A DNA stretch of 64,000 nt. Origin: Streptomyces sp. NBC_01463 (GTDB taxonomy: Bacteria > Actinomycetota > Actinomycetes > Streptomycetales > Streptomycetaceae). The notes under the pieces are model-generated. The model was not told the origin of the DNA, ran no database searches, and was given only the letters and a program-made list of their open reading frames with translations. The position numbers and the translations under genes are program-made. Location: the NCBI GenBank assembly GCA_036227345.1, contig CP109468.1, forward strand, positions 1,612,001 to 1,676,000. The letters are read 5' to 3'. Of the stretch, positions 27,084 through 35,700 are shown one piece after another. Every line of letters starts with the position of its first letter. Within the stretch, counting starts at the first letter, position 1.

Positions 27084-27941
27084 TCAGTTGTTCCGCAGGA
27101 ACTCCCTGGCGAGGGTCTCCCCCGCGGCCACGGCCGCCCGGTGGTCCTCGATCGGCGACACGACGGAGTCCTTGAACAGGATGTAGGTGACGCCGGAGGC
27201 GGCTCCCCCGCCCTTCGGGTCCGGGTCGATCCCGAGCGCCTTCGCCGTGGCGTACGAGGCCTCGCCGATGATCCCGGCGGGCCCGGTGTCACCGACGACG
27301 GCGTACTCCACCCGGCCGGCGTGGATGACGGCGACGACACTCCCGCCCGCGATCCCGGACTTGCCGAAATCCCACAGGGAGCTGCGGCTCGGCACCACGA
27401 CGTACGGGAGGTCCCGCGCGTTCAGCGGCCGGTCGCCGGAGGTGTGGAACGCGGTGTCGCCCTGGAACCCCGGGTCGGTCTCCGTATTGCAGGCCGTGGT
27501 CACCTGGCCGTCACAGTCGATGTCCAGGTCGGCCGTCCAGAACACGGCGTCCTTCTTGCCGCACACCGGCACGGAGGGCGGAGCGCTCGCGTCCGTGCGG
27601 TAGGTGCCGTTCGAGATCCGGTCGCAGGAGGAGACGGCGGCCAGCAGATCGGCGGCGGAGGGCGAATCGTCGCCGGCACCCCGGCCGGGGCCGCCGTCTG
27701 ACGCCGTCCCGGTGCCGGTGTCGGTGCCGCTGTCGCTGTCGCTGTCGGCCGGGGCGTCGTCGGGCGCCGGGCGGGCGTAGGCGGCGGGTGTGAGATGCAC
27801 GGCGCCCAGTTCCGCCTTCCGCACCGGCGCGTACGCGTCGGGCCGGAAGGCGGAGCCGTCACGTGCGGCGGGCGTCAGGGATCCGGCCGCGAGGAGAGCG
27901 GCTCCGGAGACCGTGGCGAGGGCAAGCGTTCGCATGCGCAC
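27084..27941 (-). CDS. Secreted glycoside hydrolase family 75 chitosanase
   Basis: About 285 residues. An N-terminal signal (TLALATVSGAALLAAGSL) and a long Asp/Ser/Thr/Gly-rich linker are followed by a GH75 catalytic domain: VFWTADLDIDCDGQ, LPYVVVPSRSSLWDFGKSGI, GSVVAVIHAGRVEYAVVGDTGP and IIGEASYATAKALGI. The Asp of GDTGP and the Glu of IGEAS are nine residues apart, the spacing of the essential acid pair reported for fungal GH75 chitosanases. It should hydrolyse chitosan outside the cell. GTG 27941 has AAGGG upstream; ATG 27935 is the alternative. Confidence 0.85.
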   Translation of the reverse strand: MRMRTLALATVSGAALLAAGSLTPAARDGSAFRPDAYAPVRKAELGAVHLTPAAYARPAPDDAPADSDSDSGTDTGTGTASDGGPGRGAGDDSPSAADLLAAVSSCDRISNGTYRTDASAPPSVPVCGKKDAVFWTADLDIDCDGQVTTACNTETDPGFQGDTAFHTSGDRPLNARDLPYVVVPSRSSLWDFGKSGIAGGSVVAVIHAGRVEYAVVGDTGPAGIIGEASYATAKALGIDPDPKGGGAASGVTYILFKDSVVSPIEDHRAAVAAGETLAREFLRNN

Positions 27942-28085
27942 CGTGGGGGTGCCCTTCTGTGAGGAGTCTTCCCTTGCTGACATCAGCCAAGACGCCCCCC
28001 GGCGTGCCCCCGTCGAGGCCGCGGGGCCGGTCCGCCGCGCTGCACGCGACCGACCGACCCCGCCCTGCGGACTACTGACGCACCA

Positions 28086-29894
28086 TCACCTCTGCCCGGC
28101 CGGCCTCACCACCATGGCCGAGCCGCCGCCCCGGCGCTCCGTCTCGGCGGCCGCGAGCCAACGCCCGTCCGGCAGCCGTTGCACGCCCGTCGCCGCCCCG
28201 ATCTCCGGGTTGAGCTTGAAGGCGTGTCCCAGCGCCTCGAGTCGTGCCCGGACCGGGCTGTTCCACAGTCCCGGTTCGAGCTCCGTCGTCGCGGCGTTGC
28301 GCTGGCTGGCGCGGGGCGCCGCGATGGCATCCACCAGTGGCAGACCACGGTCGAGCTTGCCGGTCAGGGTCTGGAGCACGGTCGTGATGATCGTGGCGCC
28401 GCCCGGTGATCCCAGGGCCAGCACCGGCTGTCCGTGCTTCAGCACGATGGTCGGCGAGATCGACGACCGCGGGCGCTTGCCCGGACCCGGCAGGTTCGGG
28501 TCGTGCACGGCGGGGCTGGCCGGCGCGAACGAGAAGTCCGTCAGCTCGTTGTTGAGCAGGAAGCCGCGCCCCGGCACCGTGATGCCGCTGCCGCCGGTCT
28601 GCTCGATCGTGAGGGTGTACGCGACGACGTTGCCCCACTTGTCGGCGGCCGTCAGATGGGTGGTGTTCTCACCCTCGTACGTCGTCGGGGCGGCCGTCCC
28701 GCCCGTGGTGCAGTCACCGGGGTGGCGGGGATCCCCCGGGGCGAGCGGGCTGGTCAGCACCGCGTCGTCCTTGATCAGGCACTCCCGCGAGTCGGCGAAC
28801 CGCTGCCCGAGCAGCTCCTTGGTCGGCACGTCCTCGAACGCCGGATCGCCGACCCAGCGCCCGCGGTCCGCGAAGGCGATGCGGCTCGCCTCGATGTAGC
28901 GGTGCAGGTACTGCGCCTCGCTCGCCTTCGAAAGGTCGGTGGACTCAAGGATGTTGAGGGCCTCGGCGACCGTCGTACCGCCCGAGGAGGACGGCGCCAT
29001 GCCGTACACGTCGAGACCGCGGTAGCCGGTCTTCGTGGGTGCCTGCCGCAACGCCCGGTAGGAACGCAGGTCCTTGGCCGTGAGGTCGCCCGGGCGCACC
29101 TCGCGGGTGGCCGCGGGATCGACGGGCGGATTGCGTACGGTCCGCACGATGTCCTGGGCCAGCTTGCCGCGGTAGAGCTCGTCGACCCCCTTGCGGCCGA
29201 CCTCGTCGTACGTACGCGCCAGGTCGGGGTTCTTGAAGACCGAGCCGACCACGGGGAGTTGGCCTCCCGGGAGGAAGAGCTTCCGGGTCGCGGGGAAGTC
29301 GGCGAACCTGGCCCGGTTGCCCTCCGTCTGCGAGCGGAACGTGTCGTCGACGACGAATCCGTCCCGGGCCAGGCGCTCGGCCGGCTTCAGGACCTGCCGC
29401 AGGGACTTGCTGCCCCAGGCGTCGAGCGCGGCGTCCCAGGTGGCGGGGGTGCCGGGGGTGCCGACTCCCAGACCGCTGGTGACGGCGGCGTCGAAGGCGA
29501 TCGGCGCCCCGTTCTCCAGGAAGAGCGAGGAGTCCGCGCTGCGCGGCGCGGTCTCGCGCCCGTCGATCGTCTGCACGGTCCGGGTGCGGGCGTCGTAGTG
29601 GACGAAGTAGCCGCCACCGCCCAGACCCGCCGAGTACGGCTCGGTGACCCCGAGGGCCGCCGCGGTCGCGACGGCGGCGTCCACCGCGTTGCCGCCCTTG
29701 CGCAGCACCTCGATGCCCGCGGCGGTCGCGTCGGCGTCGACGCTGGAGACCGCTCCCCCGTAGCCCACCGCCACCGGCGACTTGGGAGTCGGCGGGGCCG
29801 GTGGTGCGGAGGAGGACGGGGCGGCTGCCCCGACGGTCACCACGGCGGCGAGAACTCCTAACAACGACACATTCCGCGCAACGGAACGCCTCAT
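28086..29894 (-). CDS. ggt: Gamma-glutamyltransferase (secreted)
   Basis: The product has 602 residues with an N-terminal signal (SLLGVLAAVVTVGAAAPSSSA). Ntn-hydrolase features are present: GGNAVDAAVATAAALGVTEPYSAGLGGGG, the autoprocessing/nucleophile threonine T411 in ENTTHLTAADKWGN, and GSPGGATI at the glutamate site. It cleaves or transfers the gamma-glutamyl group of glutathione or poly-gamma-glutamyl compounds outside the membrane after self-cleavage into two subunits. ATG 29894 follows GGAGG with a 5-nt spacer. Divergent from the next gene. Confidence 0.95.
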   Translation of the reverse strand: MRRSVARNVSLLGVLAAVVTVGAAAPSSSAPPAPPTPKSPVAVGYGGAVSSVDADATAAGIEVLRKGGNAVDAAVATAAALGVTEPYSAGLGGGGYFVHYDARTRTVQTIDGRETAPRSADSSLFLENGAPIAFDAAVTSGLGVGTPGTPATWDAALDAWGSKSLRQVLKPAERLARDGFVVDDTFRSQTEGNRARFADFPATRKLFLPGGQLPVVGSVFKNPDLARTYDEVGRKGVDELYRGKLAQDIVRTVRNPPVDPAATREVRPGDLTAKDLRSYRALRQAPTKTGYRGLDVYGMAPSSSGGTTVAEALNILESTDLSKASEAQYLHRYIEASRIAFADRGRWVGDPAFEDVPTKELLGQRFADSRECLIKDDAVLTSPLAPGDPRHPGDCTTGGTAAPTTYEGENTTHLTAADKWGNVVAYTLTIEQTGGSGITVPGRGFLLNNELTDFSFAPASPAVHDPNLPGPGKRPRSSISPTIVLKHGQPVLALGSPGGATIITTVLQTLTGKLDRGLPLVDAIAAPRASQRNAATTELEPGLWNSPVRARLEALGHAFKLNPEIGAATGVQRLPDGRWLAAAETERRGGGSAMVVRPAGQR

Positions 29895-29998
29895 GCGCAC
29901 CTCCAGTGAAGGACTGTCCGCGCAGGGTAACGCCGCCCCGGCCGCCCCGTCAGGACCGCCTCGAACTTGAGGCCGAATGCCCGCTAACATGCCCGCCC

Positions 29999-30748
29999 AT
30001 GACTGACGACGTACGCAACATCGTGCTGGGCGTGATAGCCGCCGGCATCACCGCCGCCCTCGGCTGGCTCGCGCGCACCTATTTCTGGCGCCGGAAGCTC
30101 CGCCGCAAGCAGGCGTTCTTCGGCCTGCCGGGGAACTCGGAGTGCCTGCTCGTCGTCAACCGCGACGCGGGCGGGGACGGCGCCGTCCACCGGCACGACG
30201 TCTTCGCACTGCTGGAACTCTCGGCGCTGATCAAGGACTGCTCGGCGCATGCGCAGATCCTGTCGCACGACGTCGCCCAGCAGGGTTTCGGCGAACGGAC
30301 CGAGTTCTGCGTCGGAGGTCCGGTCTCGAACCGCCGGATGGCCGCTCACCTGCATTCCCTGCTGCCCGGGGTGAGAGTCAACACTGATGCCGAACCGGGC
30401 CCGGACCGCAACGCCTTCCAGATCGGCTCCGAGCGCTACCGGGTGGAGAAGGGTGTCGCCGAGTACGTACTGCTGGCGCGCCTGACGGCCGGTCAGGAGG
30501 CGCGCCCGGTCTTCCTGTTCTGCGGGCAGCAGGCCATCACCAACCAGGCGGCCTCCCGTTATCTGGCCCGCAACCACGAACGGCTGGCCCGCAAGCACGG
30601 CAACAACACCTTCTGCCTGCTGCTGAAGGTGGTCAACTCCCAGGCCTACGGCCCCGATGTGGTCGAACTGGTCTCGGACGTGACCCGCGCCGCGCAGGCC
30701 CCCGCGCCCACCCCCGCGCCCCGGACCTCCCACCGCGCCTCCGGCTGA
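29999..30748 (+). CDS. Membrane-anchored protein of unknown function
   Basis: 249 residues. One N-terminal membrane helix (NIVLGVIAAGITAALGWLA) is followed by a basic stop-transfer YFWRRKLRRKQ and a cytosolic globular domain containing ECLLVVNRDAGGDGAVHRHDVFALLELSALIKDC and RPVFLFCGQQAITNQAASRYL. A Pro/Ala-rich tail ends the protein. The domain looks nucleotide-binding-like in its strand-helix rhythm, but no motif proves it, and I do not recognise the family. Divergent from ggt with about 100 bp between. Confidence 0.75.
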   Translation: MTDDVRNIVLGVIAAGITAALGWLARTYFWRRKLRRKQAFFGLPGNSECLLVVNRDAGGDGAVHRHDVFALLELSALIKDCSAHAQILSHDVAQQGFGERTEFCVGGPVSNRRMAAHLHSLLPGVRVNTDAEPGPDRNAFQIGSERYRVEKGVAEYVLLARLTAGQEARPVFLFCGQQAITNQAASRYLARNHERLARKHGNNTFCLLLKVVNSQAYGPDVVELVSDVTRAAQAPAPTPAPRTSHRASG

Positions 30749-30787
30749 CCCGCGGGGCGCGGCGCGCTGCGGGGCACAGTCGGACGG

Positions 30788-30805
30788 AGCGGCAGCGGTG
30801 CCGCT
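30788..30805. terminator. Possible terminator hairpin between convergent genes
   Basis: AGCGGCA-GCGG-TGCCGCT forms a 7-bp stem with a 4-nt loop between the stop at 30748 and the convergent stop at 30830. Confidence 0.5.
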
Positions 30806-30829
30806 TCGTGGCCCCGGGCTCCGCGCCCC

Positions 30830-31861
30830 TCAGGACCGTGCGGCCGCCCGAAGTGCCGTACGTCCGGCGCGCCAGGCCGACAGCAGGTACGAGGACAGGC
30901 GTTCCTCCAGGTGCCCGGTCGCTTCCACGCCCAGCACCACATCGGCCGCGAGGTGCGGCTCGTCCTCCAGCAGCCCGCCTATCACGTCGCGGCGGACCAC
31001 CTGTTCGTGGACCGCGTCGGCCTCGACGTGCTCGTCGTAGAACCGCTGCGCCGCGGCACCCGCTCCCGCGCGGCCCAAGGCCTGGGACATCCGCCGCGAG
31101 CCCGGGGACGAGGTGACCTCCACGGCGGCGAAGTGACCGACCAGCGCGCCGCGCAGGGAACGGTGGAGCCCGAACAGGGACATCAGGTTCACCGTGGCCA
31201 GCACCTGGGCCGGAGCCATCTCCAGATAGCCGCCGTACGCGGGGTCGAGACCGAGATCGGCCATCAGGTCGGCGAACAGCCGGGCGTGGATGTTCTCCGC
31301 CCTGCCGGCTCCGAACTCGTCGTACTCGATGGCCACCATGGCGGCCTTCGCCCGGCCCCGGAGCCTCGGCACCACCCAGATGTGGGGGTCCGCCTCCTTC
31401 AGGTGGTAGAGGGAGCGCAGCGCCGCGTACTCGGCGAGTTGCCGCAGATCGCCCTCGGCACGAAGGAAGTGGCTCACGCTGTGCCCGTCGTCGCCGGCCG
31501 GCTCCACGAGCAGCGCGCCGATGGCTTCGGGCACGTCCTGCCCACCGGACGTGGCGTCGCGCAGTACGCGCAGGAAGGCCGCCTCCGCGTCGGCCCGCAC
31601 CCGGAGCAGCGCGGGATCCCATTCCAAGCTCTCGTCCACGCCTTCGAAGCCGCGGTAGTGGAGCTCGTACAGCACGTACAGAAGAAGCTGGAGGTCCTCG
31701 CCGTACGGATCGGCCCGGCCGATCTCCTCTCCGCCCGGCAGTTCGGGGCGGTGTCCCTCCAGGGTGGCGATGACGCTCGCCGACAGGGGCCCGCGTGCCT
31801 TCGGGAGCCTCGGCCCCGGGGCGGGACGGGAGGGGCGGGCGTCGGCCGAGTGGGTGGTCAC
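30830..31861 (-). CDS. Iron-containing redox enzyme (haem-oxygenase-like diiron fold)
   Basis: A 343-residue all-helical protein. Probable diiron ligands are in EYDEFGAGRAENIHARLF and RFYDEHVEADAVHEQVV, the E-x6-H and E-H-x-E-x-D-x2-H patterns of haem-oxygenase-like diiron oxidases/oxygenases. Members of this fold carry out N-oxygenation or C-C cleavage in natural-product pathways; the substrate here is unknown. The GTG start at 31861 overlaps the CDGSH gene stop by 4 bp, making that iron-sulfur protein a likely electron partner. Last gene of a four-ORF overlapping cassette. Confidence 0.82.
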   Translation of the reverse strand: MTTHSADARPSRPAPGPRLPKARGPLSASVIATLEGHRPELPGGEEIGRADPYGEDLQLLLYVLYELHYRGFEGVDESLEWDPALLRVRADAEAAFLRVLRDATSGGQDVPEAIGALLVEPAGDDGHSVSHFLRAEGDLRQLAEYAALRSLYHLKEADPHIWVVPRLRGRAKAAMVAIEYDEFGAGRAENIHARLFADLMADLGLDPAYGGYLEMAPAQVLATVNLMSLFGLHRSLRGALVGHFAAVEVTSSPGSRRMSQALGRAGAGAAAQRFYDEHVEADAVHEQVVRRDVIGGLLEDEPHLAADVVLGVEATGHLEERLSSYLLSAWRAGRTALRAAARS

Positions 31862-32214
31862 GATGGGGTGTCCTCGCCTTCCGCTGTGTCCGGGGAGCTG
31901 TTGTCCGGAGCGCTGTTGTCCTGGACGCTGTTGTCCGCGTCGTCGTTCGCCCGGTGCGGCGGGGCCGCCGTTTCGTGGCCGGTGCGCGCCCTTCTGCGGG
32001 CAGCGGCCGCGGCGGGAGTGCCTTCCCGGACGCGGTGGCTCGTGTCGCACCAGGGATAGGTGCCACTGCGGCGGCAGACGCAGAGAGCGACGACGAACCG
32101 CTCGGAGACGTGTACCTCCCCGTCGGCGGTGGTCACCTCCACCGGCCCCTCGACGAGCAGCGGCCCGTCACGGTCCAGCGTGATCCGGCGCGGCCGTTCA
32201 CATCCTGCGGGCAC
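31858..32214 (-). CDS. CDGSH-type iron-sulfur protein
   Basis: The protein has 118 residues. The cluster motif CVCRRSGTYPWCDTSH fits C-x-C-x2-S-x3-P-x-C-D-x-[ST]-H exactly: three Cys and one His holding a [2Fe-2S] cluster, as in mitoNEET-type proteins. The C-terminal 50 residues are an Ala/Arg- then Asp/Asn/Ser-rich tail of low complexity. It overlaps the methyltransferase gene by 17 bp and the diiron-enzyme gene by 4 bp, so it probably delivers electrons or clusters to the latter. Confidence 0.88.
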   Translation of the reverse strand: MPAGCERPRRITLDRDGPLLVEGPVEVTTADGEVHVSERFVVALCVCRRSGTYPWCDTSHRVREGTPAAAAARRRARTGHETAAPPHRANDDADNSVQDNSAPDNSSPDTAEGEDTPS

Positions 32215-32902
32215 GGATGATCACCAGTTCCTCCCTGTCCCTGCCCGACGGCAGGAGGCCGCGGTCGCGCAGCCAGGGCAGGCGTTCACGCGTCACCGGC
32301 CCGAACGGAATGGTCATGCGGTCGCTGACCGACGCCTGGAGGCCGGCCCGGCCGAGGCGGCGCACGGTCTCTTCGGGGCGGCTGAGCTCCGAGTGGACCA
32401 GCAGGAGCAGGCCGCCGGGGCGCAACGCCGCGGGAGCGGCCTCGCAGATCACGTCCAGCAGACTGCGGCCGTCGGACCCGGCGTCCCAGGCGAGGCCCGA
32501 GCGCCTCCGTGGCCACGGCACGGCGGGGGCGGGCACGTACGGAGGGTTGCTCACGATGACGTCGAACGACCGGCCGGCCATCCCCGACATCAGATCCCCC
32601 CGGTGCACCGCCAGGGGCAGCCGGGCCATGGCGGCGTTGAGCCGTGCCGACGCCACCGCGCGCCGGCTGATGTCCACCGCGGTCACCCGCGCACCGAGCC
32701 GGGCCGCGTGAAGGGCGAGGGCTCCGCTGCCGGTGCAGAGGTCGAGGAGCTCGGTGCCGGGGCCGATGTCCTCCCGGCTCATCGCTGCGGCCAGCATGAA
32801 GCTGTCCTCCTGCGGTCCGTACACGCCTGGCAGGCGCACGATCCTGCCCGGCCACAAGGCTTGGTCCAGGGTCCCGGGCACGCTCGTCGCCGAGGTGGTC
32901 AT
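32198..32902 (-). CDS. HemK/MTQ2-like SAM methyltransferase
   Basis: A 234-residue class I methyltransferase with motif I LLDLCTGSGALALHAARLGA, VTAVDISRRAVASARLNA, and the glutamine/nucleobase amino-methyltransferase signature VSNPPYVPAP (NPPY). The short form without an N-terminal helical domain resembles HemK2/MTQ2-type enzymes, which methylate Gln or Lys side chains; small-molecule members also exist. ATG 32902 is entered by a TGATG overlap with a 35-aa ORF. It lies upstream of the CDGSH and diiron genes in one overlapping unit. Confidence 0.85.
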   Translation of the reverse strand: MTTSATSVPGTLDQALWPGRIVRLPGVYGPQEDSFMLAAAMSREDIGPGTELLDLCTGSGALALHAARLGARVTAVDISRRAVASARLNAAMARLPLAVHRGDLMSGMAGRSFDVIVSNPPYVPAPAVPWPRRRSGLAWDAGSDGRSLLDVICEAAPAALRPGGLLLLVHSELSRPEETVRRLGRAGLQASVSDRMTIPFGPVTRERLPWLRDRGLLPSGRDREELVIIRARRM

Positions 32903-33009
32903 CACGCCCCCGCCCGCGGCGGCGCCGCAACGGTTCGGACGGCGTGGAGGTCGTTGAGCGCATCGCGGTGGAAGTAGCGGCGGAAGTGTTCTCGGACAAG
33001 CAAGGACAT
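32902..33009 (-). CDS. 35-residue leader ORF coupled to the methyltransferase
   Basis: The product begins MSLLVREHFRRYFHRDALND and ends in an Ala/Pro/Arg tail; it is basic and amphipathic. ATG at 33009-33007 follows an excellent GAGGAGGA site, and its stop overlaps the methyltransferase ATG as TGATG, the classic coupling arrangement. The strong site makes it more likely than the methyltransferase start to recruit ribosomes. It could be a real micropeptide or only a translational leader. Homology was not testable here. Confidence 0.6.
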   Translation of the reverse strand: MSLLVREHFRRYFHRDALNDLHAVRTVAAPPRAGA

Positions 33010-33381
33010 GGGTCCTCCTCCTCGGGTACGACCGATGGGTGTCTGCCGGATGTCGGCAATCCACGGTGCGAAAACAGGACCCGGGGTCAGGGGGCTCGTG
33101 CTCGTCCGCACAATTCGTTCCGGCGACGCTCCGGAGTGAGTGGACCGTGAAGCGGCCTTCGGTCCCGAAACGGCGCCGGACTGGAGCGCTTACCCCTCTT
33201 ATTGTCCCGCATGCCGTCCGGCCCCGCAGTCCGTGCCGGTCCCGGCCGCCGGTTGCGCCCCTCAGGAGCGGCCCCGGCCGTCCGGGCGGGAACCGGAACA
33301 TGGTCCCGGCCCCGGCGGGCAGGTGTCGGACGAAGCCGGGCGGCTCCCCGCCGGCCCGGATCGCAAAGGGTAGGAGGCATC
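33010..33381. other. Divergent intergenic region
   Basis: 372 bp between the divergent cassette and the SAP-like gene. The central part around 33183-33215 is the least GC-rich (CCCCTCTTATTGTCCC) and may hold promoter elements, but no convincing -35/-10 pair, operator or RNA was identified. Confidence 0.4.
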
Positions 33382-33702
33382 GTGTCTGCCGGTTCGAGCG
33401 AGAAGCGTGAGCGTCAGTACGAGCAGATCAAGGAGAACGCCGAGGAACACGGTGTCTCCGAGCAGCGCGCCCGGGAGGTCGCGGCGCGGGCCGTCAACAG
33501 GCAGAGCGCCCGCTCCGGCGACGCCGCGCGAGCCGGAGGGACAGCGGCGCAGGACCGGAAGTCCGCACCGGGCGACGAAGCATCCCGCAGCCGCTCGCAG
33601 GGCCCCACCAAGGCAGAGCTCTACGAAGAGGCCAAGAAGCAGGACATCGACGGCCGCTCCACCATGACCAAGGCCGAGCTGAGCAAGGCCCTCGGCCGCT
33701 GA
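33382..33702 (+). CDS. Small charged protein with C-terminal Rho_N/SAP-like motif
   Basis: A 106-residue, highly charged protein: an N-terminal helix EKRERQYEQIKENAEEHGVSEQRAREVAARAVN, a disordered Ser/Ala/Gly/Arg linker, and a C-terminal motif TKAELYEEAKKQDIDGRSTMTKAELSKAL. That last motif is the short helix-extended-helix of Rho N-terminal/SAP-like nucleic-acid-binding proteins. Similar actinobacterial proteins are often labelled plasmid stabilisation protein without evidence. GTG 33382 follows TAGGAGG. A nucleic-acid role is inferred from the motif only. Confidence 0.78.
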   Translation: MSAGSSEKRERQYEQIKENAEEHGVSEQRAREVAARAVNRQSARSGDAARAGGTAAQDRKSAPGDEASRSRSQGPTKAELYEEAKKQDIDGRSTMTKAELSKALGR

Positions 33703-33724
33703 CCCCCGTGCGGAGGCCGCCTGG

Positions 33725-34267
33725 TCAGATGCCGCACCGGGCCGGGCCGATGACGCCGTCGGTGCCGGTCACGGTCACCGGCTCGCCCCGGTCGGCGGTC
33801 CGGGCCTGGGCGGCGGTGCACAGGAGCTGCTGGCGGGCGGACGCGGAGAGTCCGGTGACCCGGGTGTTCAGGGTGACCTGGACACCCTCCGCGCTCAGCT
33901 CGACGACCGTCTTCACGTGTTCACCGGGCAGTTCGGACCGGAGGCCCGCCTCGCTCTCCGCTCCGGTCGGGCCGTCGAAGAGCAGGTCGAGGGCTCTGGC
34001 GGCCGCGAGGGAGGGGCTCCCCGAGCCGGTTCCCGAGCCGCTGCTCCCGCCGGACGAGTCGGCGTACCGCACGACGGGCATCAGCCGGGACGCCGACGAC
34101 GAGGACACGAAGTACAGGACCGCGCCCAGCTGTCCGGCCGGGACCACCTCCACGAGCGCCGGTTCACCGGCCTCGACGACATCCGTGCCCCGGATGCCGC
34201 AGCCGGCGGCCAGCAGCACGAGCAGCGTCACGGACGGCAGCGCGCCGCGTGTGCGTGCGGCCCTCAT
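33725..34267 (-). CDS. GerMN-domain-like lipoprotein of a two-component system
   Basis: A 180-residue lipoprotein with lipobox LLAAGC (C23). The mature part has VEVVPAGQLGAVLYFVSS, a Ser/Gly linker, and AARALDLLFDGPTGAESEAGLRSELP, which is the GerMN-domain pattern seen in LpqB. The start overlaps the sensor-kinase stop by 4 bp, giving the order regulator-kinase-lipoprotein, the order of mtrA-mtrB-lpqB. It is much shorter than LpqB (no C-terminal propeller). It probably tunes the kinase from outside the membrane. Confidence 0.8.
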   Translation of the reverse strand: MRAARTRGALPSVTLLVLLAAGCGIRGTDVVEAGEPALVEVVPAGQLGAVLYFVSSSSASRLMPVVRYADSSGGSSGSGTGSGSPSLAAARALDLLFDGPTGAESEAGLRSELPGEHVKTVVELSAEGVQVTLNTRVTGLSASARQQLLCTAAQARTADRGEPVTVTGTDGVIGPARCGI

Positions 34268-35700
34268 CGTCCCTCCAGGGGCAGTTCGACGGTGAACACC
34301 ACACCGCCGGAAGGCCGGTTGGCGGCCAGGACCGTGCCGCCGTGCAGCCGGACGTTCTCCAGGGTGATCGCGAGGCCGAGACCGCTCCCCGCCGACCGAG
34401 TGCGCGCCGCTTCGGCCTTGTAGAAGCGGTCGAAGATGTGCGGGAGCACGGCGGCGTCGATCCCGGACCCGCCGTCCTCGACCTCCGTCACCAGTCGCGC
34501 CGCCCCGTCCCGCCGCCCGGTCCGTATCCGTACGGTGACGGGCTCCGCCCCGTGCCGCAGGGCGTTGCCGACCAGGTTGGCGACGATCACGTCGAAGCGG
34601 CGCGGATCGAGCACCGCCCGTATGCCGTCCGGGAGTTCGGTGCGGACGCGGTCCTCCCAGTGCCGGGCCTGGAGCGTCTTGCGGATGGTCTCGGCCACGT
34701 CGACCTCGTCGCCGTTGAGGTCGGCGGCCCGGGCGTCGAAGCGGGAGATCTCCATCAGGTCCTCGACGAGCGTGGCGAGTTTCCCGGTCTCCGCACTGAT
34801 CAGCCGGACGGCGGCAGCCGTGTCGGGGCGAAGGCCGTCGGCGTCCTCGTCGAGCACCTCGGTGACGGCGAGCATTCCGGCGAGCGGGGTGCGCAGTTCG
34901 TGCGAGACGTCCGAGGCGAAGCGCCGGGCCCGCTCCTCGGCCCGGCGGAGTTCCGCGACGGACTCCTGGAGCTTGGTCGAGGACTCGTTGAACGTCCAGG
35001 CCAGTTCGGCGAGTTCGTCGGACCCGCGGACCGAGATCCTGGTGTGCAGCTCGCCCCGGCCGATGCCGGCCGCGGCCCGGCGCAGGTCACGTACCGGGCG
35101 CAGCACGCTGCGGGCGGCGAGCAGGGCGGGCACCAAGGCGATGAGCAGGGCGGGCAGGGCCCCGTCGCGGGCCGCGGTGACCATGGCGTCGACGTTCGCC
35201 TCCTCGGTGGCGAGCGGCATCACGGCGTAGAGGACGAGCCCGGTGGGCTGCCGGCCGTCGCCGCGGTCGAAGAGGGTCGGCATGCCGACGGTCAGCCAGG
35301 GCTTGCCGTCCTTGACGACCCGCTGGAACGAGCCGTGGGTGTTGCTCCGCGCCGCGGCCCGGAGGCCGGGGGTGATCACGGTGGAGGACGGCCGGTCCGA
35401 TGAGGAGACCCGCAGGTCCCCGTACTCGGCGAAGACGGTCCAGGTGTGCGATTTGCCGGCGCGGGCCAGCGAGAGGCACATGTCCCGCAGCCAGACCCGG
35501 TCCAGCGGGAGGTTGACGCCCTGCGCGCTCACTCGGTCACGGAACTGGGAGACGGCGGTGTCCTGCGCCTGCTGGAGGATCGCTGAGCGGGCCTCGCGGT
35601 AGGTGAGCGTCGCGGTGGTGGCGGCGCTGACGGCGGCGACGAAGAGGAACGCGGCGACGAGGCGGGTGCGCAGGCCGAACCGGGCGGCGAACAGTTTCAT
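34264..35700 (-). CDS. Sensor histidine kinase with HAMP domain
   Basis: A 478-residue kinase. TM1 (LVAAFLFVAAVSAATTATLTY), an extracellular sensor of about 130 residues, TM2 (ALPALLIALVPALLAARSVL) and HAMP (RPVRDLRRAAAGIGRGEL) precede the H-box FASDVSHELRTPLAGML, N-box NLVGNALRHG and GLGLAIT G-box. The ATG at 35700 overlaps the stop of the response-regulator gene (ATGA). The extracellular part is unlike known ligand-binding folds by eye, consistent with envelope sensing together with the coupled lipoprotein. Confidence 0.93.
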   Translation of the reverse strand: MKLFAARFGLRTRLVAAFLFVAAVSAATTATLTYREARSAILQQAQDTAVSQFRDRVSAQGVNLPLDRVWLRDMCLSLARAGKSHTWTVFAEYGDLRVSSSDRPSSTVITPGLRAAARSNTHGSFQRVVKDGKPWLTVGMPTLFDRGDGRQPTGLVLYAVMPLATEEANVDAMVTAARDGALPALLIALVPALLAARSVLRPVRDLRRAAAGIGRGELHTRISVRGSDELAELAWTFNESSTKLQESVAELRRAEERARRFASDVSHELRTPLAGMLAVTEVLDEDADGLRPDTAAAVRLISAETGKLATLVEDLMEISRFDARAADLNGDEVDVAETIRKTLQARHWEDRVRTELPDGIRAVLDPRRFDVIVANLVGNALRHGAEPVTVRIRTGRRDGAARLVTEVEDGGSGIDAAVLPHIFDRFYKAEAARTRSAGSGLGLAITLENVRLHGGTVLAANRPSGGVVFTVELPLEGR

